In this document: positions 1 to 11,038 of the stretch, in pieces
Numbering within the stretch: position 1 is the first letter of the stretch
Layout: each line of letters starts with the position of its first letter
Origin: Clitoria ternatea
Taxonomy: Eukaryota; Streptophyta; Magnoliopsida; Fabales; Fabaceae
Assembly (NCBI GenBank): GCA_037962975.1
Contig: CM075669.1
Coordinates: 249,897,351 to 249,961,350, forward strand
Direction: 5' to 3'
DNA: 64,000 bases
The notes under the pieces: model-generated
Databases searched by the model: none
Seen by the model: only the letters and a program-made list of their open reading frames with translations
What the model was told of the DNA's origin: nothing
Translations under genes and position numbers: made by a program

Positions 1-2009
1 TGCATCCATTGTTTTTGTAACACCCTCTGCTACACCTTAATAAATTCTAGAAAAATTCATAAAAGTTTTTTAAAAAAAGATATGATTGTTAAAAAGAAAC
101 TATCGGAATAAATTACATACATTATTTCTGAAATACCTCATAAATATTATTAAAACTTTATAAAGTGATTGTACATTCATCCGAAGAAAATAAACATTAA
201 ACATTATAAGAAAGAGAGGAAACTTCATGGCCCAGAAGCAGTCACTTAATAACATTATTTATTTATTGGACCACGGTATTCATATCGAGCTCCCTTTCTA
301 GAACGTGCTATATTTATTGCCGAGATTCTTTGATCCTTCCCTCTGAACCATCAATTTAAAACCATATGAAACAAAAACACGGAGAAAGGAGTGAGAAACA
401 GGATATAATATTCTCGAATAAGACATAAGCAACAAAGGGTTTTCACAAACCAATACATAATAATATCAGTCACAATCACATACACAATCAATTATGAATG
501 CATGAATGTTATGCAATATCTTCATCATAACTTACCTATATATGTGGGCCCTTAAATTTTAATTTGCACTGGGCCACCCAAGAGTTTACACTATTCCATA
601 GTCCAGATAATAATAATATGAACAGCTCAACTGGTATGGAAACACTTAGAGACTAGTCAGATTGAGAAGGTTTTTATTGTGAAAGTACCCGACACTAGGA
701 AGCTACCCCAGGTCCCCTGAAGCACCCTTCCACACCCTCTCATCCCAAGGCTCGTAATTAAGCCTCCTCTAATGTATCCTTGGTTTCTATAATCTGTCTG
801 CAGACAATATCATTTTATTTCACTTTAATGATTCATGATGCATGAACTACTCACGTATTTAGTTGGTTAAGACTTTTAGAAACTCAATTATTAAATACCT
901 TAAAGGTTTACGACATTATCTCAATAAACTATACATTTCCTCAATTCTCTGAATTTCTGTTATACAGAAATAAATTTGGTACAGTTTTCAATTCTCACCA
1001 AAATAGAGTTTCCAAGCCTTAAATATCTCAAAACTTATCATAGAAAACTTTACATATTTTTTTTTCTCAAATTGAATCTTAACAATATCGAATTTAGAAA
1101 TCTCAATTATTTCCAAATATCTTTAGTTATTAGGTTGGAACAAAATAATTTACTTTTGAAAATTTTATTTTACTTAAAGATAATAATTCTTAATTTATTA
1201 AAAAATACTTAAAATTATAAAATTTTTCTTTAATTCAAGAATTAATTAATTCAAGCTTTTTATAAATTAATTTTCATAAAATGACTTCTTTTGAAAATAA
1301 ATACTAGATTTTTAAAGATTAAAAGTAAAATCAATGAAAATAATTTCTAAGAAGAAATAAAAGACTAAAAAAATAAAATAATACTTTTCTTAGAATAAAA
1401 ATTTAAAGAGTAAGGTAAAAAAATTCTTACTGAGTTTTAGCTTTCCGTCATGCTTGTTATATGCTCAAACTCCACATCACAAGATCATCCATCACAATTA
1501 ACAATCATAAATAATTAACAATCACAAAATAATCAATCAAAATCAAGTCAATAAAGCATCATTTATAAATATTATAATTCAAAGTCTAATAGTTATTAAT
1601 ATAGTCAATTTGAGTCCTTATCATCGATTCCTTGCATAGGTTTAGTTCAGTCAATAATAGTCCAAGTCCTTGCATAGGTTTAATTTAGTCCGTATAGGTC
1701 ATAATAGTCTAAGTCCTTGCATAGGTTTATCAGAGTTAATTACACCAGATATTTAATTTAAAATTTATTATAAATTTTAAGTTAAAAAGTTAATATTTTA
1801 AAATAATATTATTATTAAATTTAGAAGGAGTAGGGGACTCCTCCTATTATTCTTATGTCTTTTTATATTATATTCCTATCTCACTCCCCCTTACCTTGAA
1901 TTGTTACCAAAAGAGAGTTTGCTTTGCGCCTCCGATTTCTAAAAATATTATTACTAATCTTATTTCAGTATAGACATAAGATGAAAATTAAGATTACTAC
2001 TTAAAACAG

Positions 2010-2235
2010 AAATGGTAAATTTTGAATAGTGAATAGTAAATTGTGAATAATAATGGTAAATAGTAAATCATGAATAGTAACAGTAAATAGTAAAACATGA
2101 ATAGTAACGGTAAATAGTAAAACGTAAATAGTAACGGTAAATAGTAAATTGTGAATAGTAACACTAAATAGTAATTTACTATTTGAATAGTAATTTACTA
2201 TTGAAATAGTAATTTACTATTGAAATAGTATTTTA
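2010..2235. repeat. Degenerate AATAGTAA short tandem array
   Basis: Repeated variants of AATAGTAAAT, AATAGTAACGGT and AATAGTAATTTACTATT. The right half switches into short palindromes (AGTAATTTACTATT). The array is internal to the solo LTR and looks like local slippage expansion. Confidence 0.6.
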
Positions 2236-2474
2236 CTATGCAGAATAGTAACTTAAAATAATATTATTTCCAGTATAATAATAGATTTCTAAAAACGATA
2301 TGAAAATAACCCAAAAATATATATAAGAGAGGTATTCTTACCTTGTTATTTTAGCAGAACCTCTTTCCAAAAATATTATCTCTCTCTCTCTTACTTCCAC
2401 CACTATCTCTCTAGCACTACTATATTAAGAAAATTTAATCTGAAATTGTGAATTCTAACGAAGAATTCCTTCGG

Positions 2475-2482
2475 TATTTATA
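2475..2482 (-). promoter_or_regulatory. TATA box of the solo LTR
   Basis: TATAAATA on the minus strand, in the context CCTATAAATACC. It lies about 615 bp inside the LTR start at 3097, a usual position for an LTR promoter. Transcription would run toward lower coordinates. Confidence 0.5.
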
Positions 2483-3102
2483 GGAAGGAAAATTACTATG
2501 CATTCCATTATTTTATTATAAAAGTACTGTGTAATTTCTAAAATTTTTGTTTCTAGTTACTGTGCAACCTTTGAAATTTTTATTCATGCACAGCGTTTTG
2601 CATAGTAAATGTCGGCTGAATTATTAAGCCAAATAGTAACATTTCACTCGGTATATTTTAAATATTCAAAATCAGTCCTTTTTGAAATTTAGCGATATTA
2701 TATCAGTTCTTACTAATTTTATAATAAGTAATATAAAGTTTAAATTTTAAAAATCTAAAATTTTCTTTTAATAAAAATTTATTGATACGTTCCTATTTTT
2801 TTACTATTGGTAAAAATCAAGATTTTTCTCAAACCGATCATTTTTAGATAAGTATAATTGAAATAGATTTTAGAAAATTTTCTTAAAATTTAACTTCACT
2901 TTCTTATAAATATTTTTAATTTTAAGTCACTTTATATGAATTTAAAATTATTTAAAATATATTATTTAATTAAAATATTTCCAAAATTCCAAAAAATTCT
3001 AGAAAATCATAAATAGTACGTAGATTAAAAAGTTTTAAAGAACCACAATCGAATTCCTTTAAAATTTTAATATAAAAATAAAAATAGGGGTGTTGTAGTT
3101 TT

Positions 3103-3236
3103 CCTACGATGTATTAATAGAATCTGGAATGGACAACTCGTAAAGCTTTAATAGAATCCTCTTTCTTAACAACCACAATGATGTTGTACTCAGAACAGCC
3201 TTGTGCTATAGCACGTATATTTATGTTGGCCTGTTT
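3103..3236 (-). pseudogene. Fragment of bifunctional aspartokinase/homoserine dehydrogenase (ACT region)
   Basis: The minus-strand frame reads ANINIRAIAQGCSEYN, then IVVVKKEDSIKALR and VHSRFY. This closely matches the conserved end of the second ACT domain of plant AK-HSDH, just before the homoserine dehydrogenase domain. In the living enzyme this region binds the feedback inhibitor threonine in plastid amino-acid synthesis. A CAG acceptor-like site sits directly before the matching stretch (3233-3231), suggesting an exon start. The frame is open back to 3305, but the residues before the acceptor do not match the family. Downstream, the sequence stops matching where the solo LTR inserted, and the gene could resume at 10-1. 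Only about 45 codons remain, so it is a dead fragment. The family identity is strong. Confidence 0.75.
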
Positions 3237-3305
3237 TAATAGCAAGTTCAACCACAAATAAGTTAAACCAAAATTAAAGACTGTATATATAGCAACATAT
3301 TGCAA

Positions 3306-3519
3306 TGAGAAGAAGCATCCTTTAATTGAAAGTCACAGTGACGTAGTGACAGTGTATGAGTATTGGTAAGTTGAGAATGTCATTTCTACATACAAGTGGT
3401 ACAACTGCAAACATTGATAATTTCAGAGGGTAAAAACAAGGAACTCTTCACTACTTTGCCATTGGGATTAACTCGTAGAAACTCCAACCACATGCAAAAA
3501 AAATTATAAATCTCATCAA
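3306..3519. other. Unassigned AT-rich sequence
   Basis: Short stretch between the AK-HSDH fragment and a retrotransposon remnant. It may include intron sequence of the pseudogene. I see no coding, RNA or repeat signal in it. Confidence 0.4.
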
Positions 3520-3990
3520 TCAGCTGATACAGATGGGGCACCTATCAGGCCTAAAAGGATAGCAAAAAGACCCACTTGGCTGAAGGACTTTATTTAGGCT
3601 TTTACTTATTAGGCCCAATTCTAATTAGGGTAACCCATATTATGTAAGTCCCTTTATATAGACAGAACTTTATCTGAGTGAAGGCAATGAAGAGTTACTT
3701 TTTTTAATTTTAGTCTAGTAGTAACTGTAGCAGATTTCCCTAAATTTCTCTAGTAGCTAAGAAATTATGGAATAGAACCTATTATCTGGTGCATTCATTG
3801 CCCCCATGCCTCCCAAACCTTCTTCTTCCAAGGATCTAGAGGACCTTCTCTAGGCCATTTCTGATAAACTATGACAACCCAATACTGACAGATCTCACTG
3901 TTGTACCTCATCATTTGCTTTCTCATTTGGATTGATAATCATTCAAAGAAAGCTCCCCTCAGGATATCCACTAGTTCCAATTAATCAATA
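3520..3990 (+). mobile_element. LTR-retrotransposon remnant: polyprotein tail, LTR-like stretch, gag start
   Basis: A frame ending RPKRIAKRPTWLKDFI stops with TAG at 3595-3597 and resembles the last residues of a chromovirus-type polyprotein. It is followed by TTTATATAG (near 3650), a T-rich leader, the motif GGTGCATTCATTG often seen just after plant LTRs, and an ATG (3806-3808) that reads MPPKPSSSKDLEDLL before a stop, like a gag N-terminus with nonsense mutations. The CACTA element at 3991 cuts it off. This is a patchwork reading and no target duplication was found. Confidence 0.4.
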
Positions 3991-4004
3991 CACTACTAGA
4001 AAAA

Positions 4005-4740
4005 TAGCAAGCGGCCACCGAATTTAGCCACTGAAAAATATTCGTAGCTATTAGCCACCGAATTTAGCCACCACTGAGCCTTAGCCACCCAATCCTATTT
4101 TTTACAGGAATAGCCACGGAGTTTAGCCACCACTTATTTTCCGTGGCTAAAATTTTCATTTTTAGTTTAGCCACTGAAATTAGCCACTGATTAAGTTAGC
4201 CACGGAATTTAGACACGGAAATATAAGGGAATATTTGCCACGGATTCTAAAATCAGTAGCTAAAAATTAAAAAAATTATGATTACTAGTAATTAGCCACG
4301 GAAGCATGATTCGGTGGCAAAATGTGTTTATGTTTAGCCACGAAAATTGGATTCAGTGGCTAATTCAGAACATATTAGTTACGGAATATTAATTCAATGG
4401 TTAATGTTTTTTAATTTTTTTGTTGTTATTGGCTATGGAATGAATCCGTGGCTAACACAATAATGGGGTGATGATTTTTTATAATTAGCCACGGTTATAA
4501 TATTTCGTGGCTAAAAAATTAAACTTTTTCACATAGGGGAAAATGGAAAAGCAAAGTAAGCTAAAATTTAGAACATGTTGGCCACGGAAATATAATTCGG
4601 TGGCTAAATTTTAAAAAATTTATTTTTTATTAGATATGGAATTAATTGATGGCTAACACAATAAAATTGGATGTGATGATTTTTTTTTATGATTAGCCAT
4701 ATATATTATAATTCATGGCTAAAAAATTGAAATTTTTAGG
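4005..4740. repeat. Left subterminal repeat array of the CACTA element
   Basis: More than fifteen variants of TTAGCCAC(G/T/C)GAATT and its complement (GTGGCTAA). They are denser and better conserved near the end and decay inward. Mirror-image copies occur at the right end. Confidence 0.8.
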
Positions 4741-4999
4741 TTTTAAAATGGAGCAAAAATTTAATATTAATTTTAAAATTGAAATATTACAAACTATATA
4801 TATATGTTTTATAAGTAAAATTAAATTTGTTGAGTATTATACATTATATTATATTATACTTTAAAAATATTTTGGACTTAAAATTTTAAAATAAGTTAGG
4901 TTCAAATAAAAAAATTTAAACAGAAACATTTTGAATAATATATTTAATTAATTTTAAAATGACATTTTTTTTCAAAAGGGGGGAAAATAGAAGGTAAAG

Positions 5000-5335
5000 A
5001 TGTTACTAGGGTTTGTAACTTCACTCCCATTGTCGTGCAGCTCCAGTTCGTGTGCCCCATCGAGAAACTTCATTTCACCCTCTCTTGTAGCTCCTGCGCC
5101 ACCAACTTCACCCTCTCGTGCAGCTTCTGCGCCACCGTGTAGCTCCTCTTGTGCAGGTCCTCTCGTGTGCCGCACCATGAAGTTCACTTCACTTCACTTT
5201 ACTTTTCTCATATCTCAGAAGCTTGTCATCCTCTCGGCTCTCCATCATCTCACGCGTAAGGTCTGCCCTTATTGCAACAGGTTCAAACCCAGATTTGCTC
5301 ATATGATTAAAAAAGTTCCTTATTTATTCATGTGA
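5000..5335 (+). other. Open GC-rich patch inside the CACTA element, function unknown
   Basis: An ATG-initiated 111-codon frame starts just after an AT-rich stretch. Its first 60 residues are low-complexity Ser/Ala/Pro/Cys from repeated CAGCTCC / TCACCCTCTCG units, and the rest has no family I recognise. The base composition differs sharply from its surroundings, so it may be a captured exon or the element's own 5' region. A functional protein is doubtful. Confidence 0.25.
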
Positions 5336-5577
5336 AAATATTTTGCTGGTTAGTGAATGGTGGCTTTTTAGATAATTTAAAGCAATGTTATCCCTGGTTT
5401 GTAAGTCTTTTGTGGTCCTGGCTCACATATTTAATTTTAGAAGCATTAGATTAGAAATTTCATGATATCCTCAAAATCGTTTTCTGTTTTCTATTAGCTT
5501 CTGGCTTTTGTAAAATTAGTCTTATATAAAGTTTTTTTTAGCTCCCTGGGATACCTCGCGACCAAGTTATTGTATAG

Positions 5578-6641
5578 TGGTTTGAATATGTTGCCACAAG
5601 TGAGAAAGTTCAATGATGTAAATTCTATTTCTGTTTTTTAAATTGTATAGTTATTTTATTGAGTTTAGTTTCATTTTAATCATCAAGGGCTTATGATTTC
5701 AATTCCGTTGTACCAAGAATTACATATATACAGATTCCTCATCTGTTTGACTTGATTATTTGATACATATGGGGGGCATTTATGTGGTTAGGGGATTGAT
5801 TTCTTAAGTAAGTTACCTTCAAATGCCAATTCATAACTTATTTTTCTACTCAAGCTAAGTAGTATAAAAATAAATTATATGAACACTATACTTTCTAGCC
5901 CTTCCTGTAAGGTTTTCTATAATGCCAAATCAGGGTCATGATTTAAACATGAAATTCTGAAGGTCAAGGGTAAATCGATGTAGTCAATAGTTCAATTTGA
6001 AAAGAAAAGAAGGTATAAAACAAGCTTTAAAATGGGGGATAAAGGCAATAAGTTAGTAAAGGAAACATAATATGTATGGTAAAAAATATCAGAAGGGGAT
6101 GAAGGTTTAGCAGTTTATTCTGTTAGCAAGCATATTACACCAAACTGCAGCCAAAAGAATTGTCAGTTGGTGATGCTATGAGTTTCTCACTGTCAGTCTT
6201 GCTATCCATTTCCTTTCACATTCTAGCTATTCTTGCCCTTACTGTTTCAATATTTGGTATCATGGTTAAGTTGGTGTCAGTTGTTATTGAAATTATCTCT
6301 GAAATTTGAAGCTTTTAAACTTGTAATAGGTTGTGGGTGTTACTGGTCTAATTTTGACCAAACTGGATGGTTCTCTAGAGGTGGCTATCTGGTATTCTCA
6401 TCATTTTTTTATAATCTTAGTGTATAATTTTTAGTTTTTTATGTTGAATAAATTTTTATTAATTGCAGTACATTTTGTTGCTGGGATAATCACCCTAAAG
6501 AATAAGATAGTAATTTTTGTTGGCAGGTCAGTGTGGTTGATAAGCTTGGAATCCCTGTAAAATTTGTGAGTGTTGGTGAAGGTGTTGAAGACCTTTATTA
6601 TGTTTGATGCAGAGGCCTTTGTCAATGCCATTTTTATGTAA
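5578..6641 (+). pseudogene. CPFTSY: Captured last three exons of chloroplast SRP receptor FtsY, disrupted
   Basis: Three exon-like blocks keep plant splice sites. Block 1 (5578-5617) reads GLNMLPQVRKFND after a TAG acceptor. Block 2 (6330-6391) reads VVGVTGLILTKLDGS after TAG and ends at a GTATTC donor. Block 3 (6537-6641) reads SVVDKLGIPVKF, then VGEGVEDL and FDAEAFVNAIFM before TAA. This is the C-terminal GTPase (G4/G5) end of cpFtsY, the stromal thylakoid-membrane receptor that docks cpSRP54 to deliver light-harvesting proteins. Two frameshifts, one in block 2 after DGS and one in block 3 between EDL and FDAE, break the frame. The promoter, transit peptide and most of the NG domain are absent. 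Intron positions are retained, so capture was from DNA, not mRNA. Confidence 0.8.
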
Positions 6642-8144
6642 AACTAATATCCTGGGTATGGTATGTACAACATCATCATCACTTGTCCTTTTCATTCCTT
6701 TTGCTTGAGTGTCCTTTTCATTCCTTTCAAAATTGAGTGAGTTATTTTCAAACATATCGCAGTTGCAGTTATTTTCAAACATCATCACTTCTCCCCAGCC
6801 CCTTTTCATTCCCTTATAATTTCTTTTATATATAATTACTACTTAAAATATATCACCTTATCTTATTTGAATCTACATCCCAAAAATATAATGCTGATTG
6901 AATATATGCTCTCCTTATAATGCTGATTGAAATTTAGATTATGCTACTTTGTTTAATGGTTTTTATTCTTAAAATTTCATTACAGGGTTATGGGCATTGT
7001 TCAATTTCTGTTGTCCAGAATTGCTTGACTTATAGTGTATCACACACTAATAACTTATAGTGTTCATTATATATTTATTTATTTTAAAAATAAATTATTT
7101 TTAATTTAAAATCAATCACATTAAAGCTAGAATATCTAATCATCTAATGTGAACATGTTATAATTTATTTTAAAAAGATTATAATTTTTAGTTAAGATTA
7201 CATTCATAATAATACTAAAGCTAGAATTGTACGTCAATTAGTATTACCATAATAATAATTTATTTTAAAAATAAATTATTTCTTAGAAATTTAAATCAAT
7301 CACATTAAAGCTAAATTTGTTAGTCAAGTAGTATTAATTAGTATTATGGAGCCTTGTAATTCAATTAGTATTAAATTGTATCCTGGATCCAAGATTTTGT
7401 TGCAGAACAAGACACTTTGTGAATTATAGCATAATCATGTAGCTTAGTCCCCTATTGAACATGGAAATTTTGTTTTACTTATTGATGTCCCCTAAATCTT
7501 AAGGGTAACTACCCTTTATATTAAAATATTTTGTTGTAGAACAAGTTTTACACTTTGTGAATTATAGCATAATCATGCAGCTTAGTCCCCTGTTGAATAT
7601 GGAAATTTTGTTTTATTTATGAATTCACATCAGTTGCTATAGATTCATCATTTTGTGGTGTTTGATGCTGTAAGATTTGCTAAGTGTCACCTTTGAAGGA
7701 GTTAGCCATTGTGTGTATATCCAAAACCAGGTCAGTATCTAGTATACATACATACCATTATTTGACTTGACCTGCTGTATAGAATGTGAAGGCTTGGAAT
7801 TTTATATGAAAATACTTATTATACACAAATTAGAACAAGTTAAATACACCTAAATAAAAAATTATATATTAATTGAAATAATTAATATGGCTTCTTAATC
7901 GTTTTATTACACTTTAATAAAAAAATATATTTAAAGGTTTAATAATTAAACTAAGATTAACATATTATCATGGTACATTCTCTACGTATATACTCATGAT
8001 ACATTCTCTAGCTGAAATTTTTTCCTTATTCCAATTTCCCTTTATTATGCAATGTTAAATTGCCTTATTAATTACATTTCACCTATAAGAATTAATACAT
8101 TTGTTATCTAATGACATGATCATGTTCAGACACAGACTTCATTG
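6642..8144. other. Interior of CACTA element, AT-rich, with local duplications
   Basis: No gene seen. Two internal duplications are visible: an ATTATTTTAAAAATAAATTATTT unit (about 7072 and 7256) and a longer one described at 7396-7615. Confidence 0.5.
7396..7615. repeat. Imperfect tandem duplication, period about 136 bp
   Basis: TTGTGAATTATAGCATAATC, followed by a CAGCTTAGTCCCCT-type stretch and a GGAAATTTTGTTTTA stretch, occurs at about 7418-7476 and again at about 7556-7613 with few changes. Confidence 0.65.
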
Positions 8145-8264
8145 ATGGCGACTCAAGATATTCTCCAGCAGTTCATGAGCCATATGGAATTCCAGGCCAC
8201 CATGCCTATCCCTACCCCCACCCATCAAGCAGATACACCTCAAGGTCATCATGTATTAGTATAA
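8145..8264 (+). pseudogene. Possible C-terminal scrap of a transposase-type ORF
   Basis: A 39-codon frame MATQDILQQFMSHMEFQ ends in TAA. A Gln/His-rich tail of this kind is seen at the ends of plant En/Spm-type accessory proteins, and the position just inside the right subterminal array fits. The match is by style only. Confidence 0.2.
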
Positions 8265-8379
8265 CATCAACAACAAGATGACTCACCAAAACACCAAGAT
8301 GATGTAGTTCAATGATCATCCTCACTTTGTTATCTACTTGATATTTTGTAGACTTTCTGTAGTGTTTTTGACATGTGTG

Positions 8380-8385
<6 letters not shown>

Positions 8386-8425
<40 letters not shown>
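8386..8425. repeat. (TA)n microsatellite
   Basis: About 20 uninterrupted TA units inside the CACTA element. They create spurious Tyr/Ile open frames on both strands. Confidence 0.9.
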
Positions 8426-8428
<3 letters not shown>

Positions 8429-8649
8429 ATAGTTGTCTTTTGAAAGATATGTTGTTTTGTATATATAAATATGATTATGCTTTTAGTTATGTATGCTTTA
8501 CAATATTATTATTTTATTTTGTCAACTACATATGCATTGGGCTATATGGCTGGTTTTATTGCATATAATCTATAATTTGAAATATTGTCATATGTTTATC
8601 AGGTGGAATATAAAAAAGGCCTTGAAATTATATGAAAAATTTTACACTA

Positions 8650-9190
8650 ACAAATTAGCCACCAATTTAGCCACAAATATGTTGGAGTCTAATTAGCCAC
8701 AGATTTAGCCATTGATTTTTAAAAGAATTAGCTACAGTATTTGCCACTGATTTCTTAAAAAAAATAGCCACCTATTTAGTCACTGATTTCTTAAAAGTAT
8801 TAGCTACGGAATTAGCCACGAATTTTTTAAAATATTAGCTACAGAATTAGCCACTGATTTCTTAAAAAAATTTGCTACGGAATTAGCCACTGATTTCTTA
8901 AAAACTTTGCCACAGACTTAGCCACTGAATTTGAAAATAATTAGCCACGGAATTAGCCACGATTTTAGTTAAACCCCTTTAGCCACGGAATTAGCTACGG
9001 AATTTATTGGTCACAAGAATGGTATTTTGCATATAGATGACCGATTTTAGCCACTGAATTTGAAAAGAATTAGCTACGAATTTTTTTCAGTGGCTGAGTA
9101 GACACGGAAATTCAAAATCCGTGGCTAATATATTTAGCTACGAAATTTCATATATTAGCCACGGAAAATTTCGGTGGCTATTTTAGTTTT
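8650..9190. repeat. Right subterminal repeat array of the CACTA element
   Basis: At least fifteen TTAGCCAC(T/G)GATTT / TTAGCTACGGAATT units, inverting to GTGGCTAATA close to the terminus. It mirrors the left array. Confidence 0.8.
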
Positions 9191-9204
9191 TTCTAGTAAT
9201 GATA

Positions 9205-10544
9205 CTATTATCACTTTATCATGAATTCAAGATGAATTGAGCATATATTACTGTCCTATCAACCAGGCACACTAAAAAAGTTTAAAATTTCTTTGAATAC
9301 TGCACTTTAAAAATAAAAAACACCATGTAAAGCCTCCAAACTAGCCCCTTCTTATCTTATGCTCGCTGTAGCAAATTCCTCCACCACAAGAGTTCTTCAA
9401 TTAATTATTTAGAGTTTGCAAACGGAGTCAACATCTGTAGTTGAAAAATAACAATAGAATGAATAGAAATTGAGAGAATAGAAGAGAGGTAACCTCGGGG
9501 TGACGAGACTCAATTCGATCGGAATCATCGGCATCATCGAAGTAATCAGGGAAATTTCTTGTAGCTCTGCTTCAAGAAACTGATACCCATGGAAATGTCT
9601 CCTAATTAGGGAATTGAACAAAACCAATTCAGGGAATCAAATTCAATACAAGTAATGAATCCAACAACCCAATGCAAGACACCCTCGTTCTTTCGCATGC
9701 CCCCGCATCAAAATCACCAACATCTCCGTCAGGAACGCCTTCCTCGACGTCTACCCCCTTTTAATCTCACACCTCCTCACCGCTCTCCCACGTCCATCTC
9801 TCCCTTCATGCTGTTCCAGAACTACCCGTTCAACTTTCATGATGACTTAACCACCAACGCCTTCCTGAGGGGTTTGGTGAAGCACGTGAGGTCGGGGATA
9901 GGACTGCCTCTGCTGAAAGATAGAGTGTGTGAAGTTTTTGTTTAGGATGGGTAAAGAGACGTGATTTGGTTGATTTTGGTTTTGAGAGTGATGATGGCGG
10001 TACAATAAGGAGTGGTATGGGTAGAGAGAGTGAATGATGGGTGGGGGTTTGAGGTGGGGATTTGTTCGTGGTGGAGGTTCGCGGTGGCAGCTATGGTAGA
10101 GAGTATGAAAATTTAGGTTGGGTAGAGTTTTTTTAAATTTTTATTTAATTTTAATTAATTAATAGTTTTATCCAAGTGAATATGGTGGTTGATCACTTAC
10201 ATTTTATGTGTGTACCTAGTGGTACTTAATGTTGTTACAGCTCAACATTTAATAGAAACTATTAATAGCAGAGGTTAAATACTAAAAAGAAAGATACGGA
10301 CGCTAAACTTGAAAAAATCATTTCAAGAGGGAAATCCAAAATCTGAAATTTATTAGAGGCTAAATTTACCCTTAAACCTTAAATTTGTTGTAAAATGTTT
10401 CTCTTGTTACTTTTTATAAGTTTCTAAAATAAAAAAGTTGTGTTACTTTTTATAATTTCTTAAAAAAATTAAGAATATTTATTATATTTTTTAATTTACT
10501 TTTAAAAATTTAATGTTTTCAAACTTCTATAATTAATAGATGTT
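9205..10544. other. Intergenic stretch between two CACTA elements
   Basis: It contains one coding-looking GC-rich patch (9700-9945, listed separately). Near 10397 there is a CTCTTGTTACTTTTTATAAG-like end resembling a Stowaway MITE terminus, which could pair with AAGGGAGTACTC near 32272 across the later insertions. Otherwise there is no clear feature. Confidence 0.35.
9700..9945 (+). pseudogene. Unrecognised gene fragment in two frames
   Basis: Frame one from 9704 reads RIKITNISVRNAFLDVY then PLLISHLLTALP. Frame two reads MLFQNYPFNFHDDLTT then AFLRGLVKHVRSGIGLPLLK before a stop at 9945. Both have ordinary protein composition and high GC in an AT-rich region. A single frameshift near 9760-9808 would explain the switch. 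I do not recognise the family. Either a broken exon or chance composition is possible. Confidence 0.25.
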
Positions 10545-10559
10545 CACTAGTGTAAAAAA

Positions 10560-10765
10560 TGGATTTAATCACGGTTAAAATGAGCTTTTAATCACGGTTC
10601 ATGAACCGTGGTTGTTCCAGTCATGGTAATAGATTAGGGCTTTTAATCACGGTTCACAACTGTGGTTATAGATCATATTTAATCACGGTTGTTTGAAATC
10701 GTGATTAAATAAGACCATATTTAATCACAGATGTCAACCACAACCGTGATTAAAAGTCAACCTTC
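10560..10765. repeat. Left subterminal array of the small CACTA element
   Basis: Repeated TTTAATCACGGTT and AACCGTG(G/A)TTA units on both strands. The counterpart lies at 31660-32125. Confidence 0.65.
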
Positions 10766-11033
10766 TATAATCTTTCACACCACAATCCAAACCTAACTCA
10801 CCATCACCACCACCGTTCCTTTCTATCAGAGAACGTGATTAAAAGTTCTGCGCACATCTTCGCCGTTGCCACCAACATCCTTCTCAAAATAACCCCAAAG
10901 TTGACCTTCAAAACAGAAAACCTCTATTATAGGAACAAACAGAAGCAAAACGTAGAGAACAAAAACAAATAGAATAACTAACAGAAACCTGTAAAACCTT
11001 CATTATAATCGAAAGAAACAGTAAAGAAGAGAT

Positions 11034-11038
11034 GTACA
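11034..11038. other. Target-site duplication, left copy (GTACA)
   Basis: GTACA immediately precedes the 5' LTR. The same five bases at 31400-31404 immediately follow the 3' LTR. Confidence 0.9.

Larger units (their letters stand above)
16..3097 (-). mobile_element. Solo LTR of a Ty3/gypsy-type retrotransposon
   Basis: The segment opens TGTAACACCC and closes GGGTGTTGTA, a near-perfect inverted pair (the closing CA appears mutated to TA). It is flanked by identical GTTTT at 11-15 and 3098-3102, as expected for a 5-bp target duplication. No internal gag or pol is present, so it is a solo LTR left by LTR-LTR recombination. Orientation is read as minus because a TATAAATA box at 2482-2475 is followed on that strand by a pyrimidine/purine-rich leader and a GTAAGAAT donor-like site near 2340. 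It is inserted in an aspartokinase/homoserine dehydrogenase gene fragment. Boundaries are well supported; the lineage (Tekay-like) is inference. Confidence 0.7.
3991..9201. mobile_element. CACTA (En/Spm-like) DNA transposon carrying captured host gene
   Basis: The left end begins CACTACTAGAAAAATAGC. The right end, read on the minus strand, begins CATTACTAGAAAAAACT, a terminal inverted repeat with one change in the CACTA core. The 3-bp direct repeat ATA flanks both sides (3988-3990, 9202-9204), the size expected for CACTA elements. Both ends carry dense arrays of a TTAGCCACGGA motif in opposite orientations, the usual transposase-binding subterminal design. The interior holds a pseudogene of chloroplast FtsY, a GC-rich patch near 5.0-5.3 kb and AT-rich filler. 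No intact transposase is present, so the element is non-autonomous, of the Pack-CACTA type. Confidence 0.8.

Noticed and set aside
8338..8568. Open frames over the TA microsatellite
   Set aside because: Alternating Tyr/Ile codons from (TA)n carry no coding evidence.
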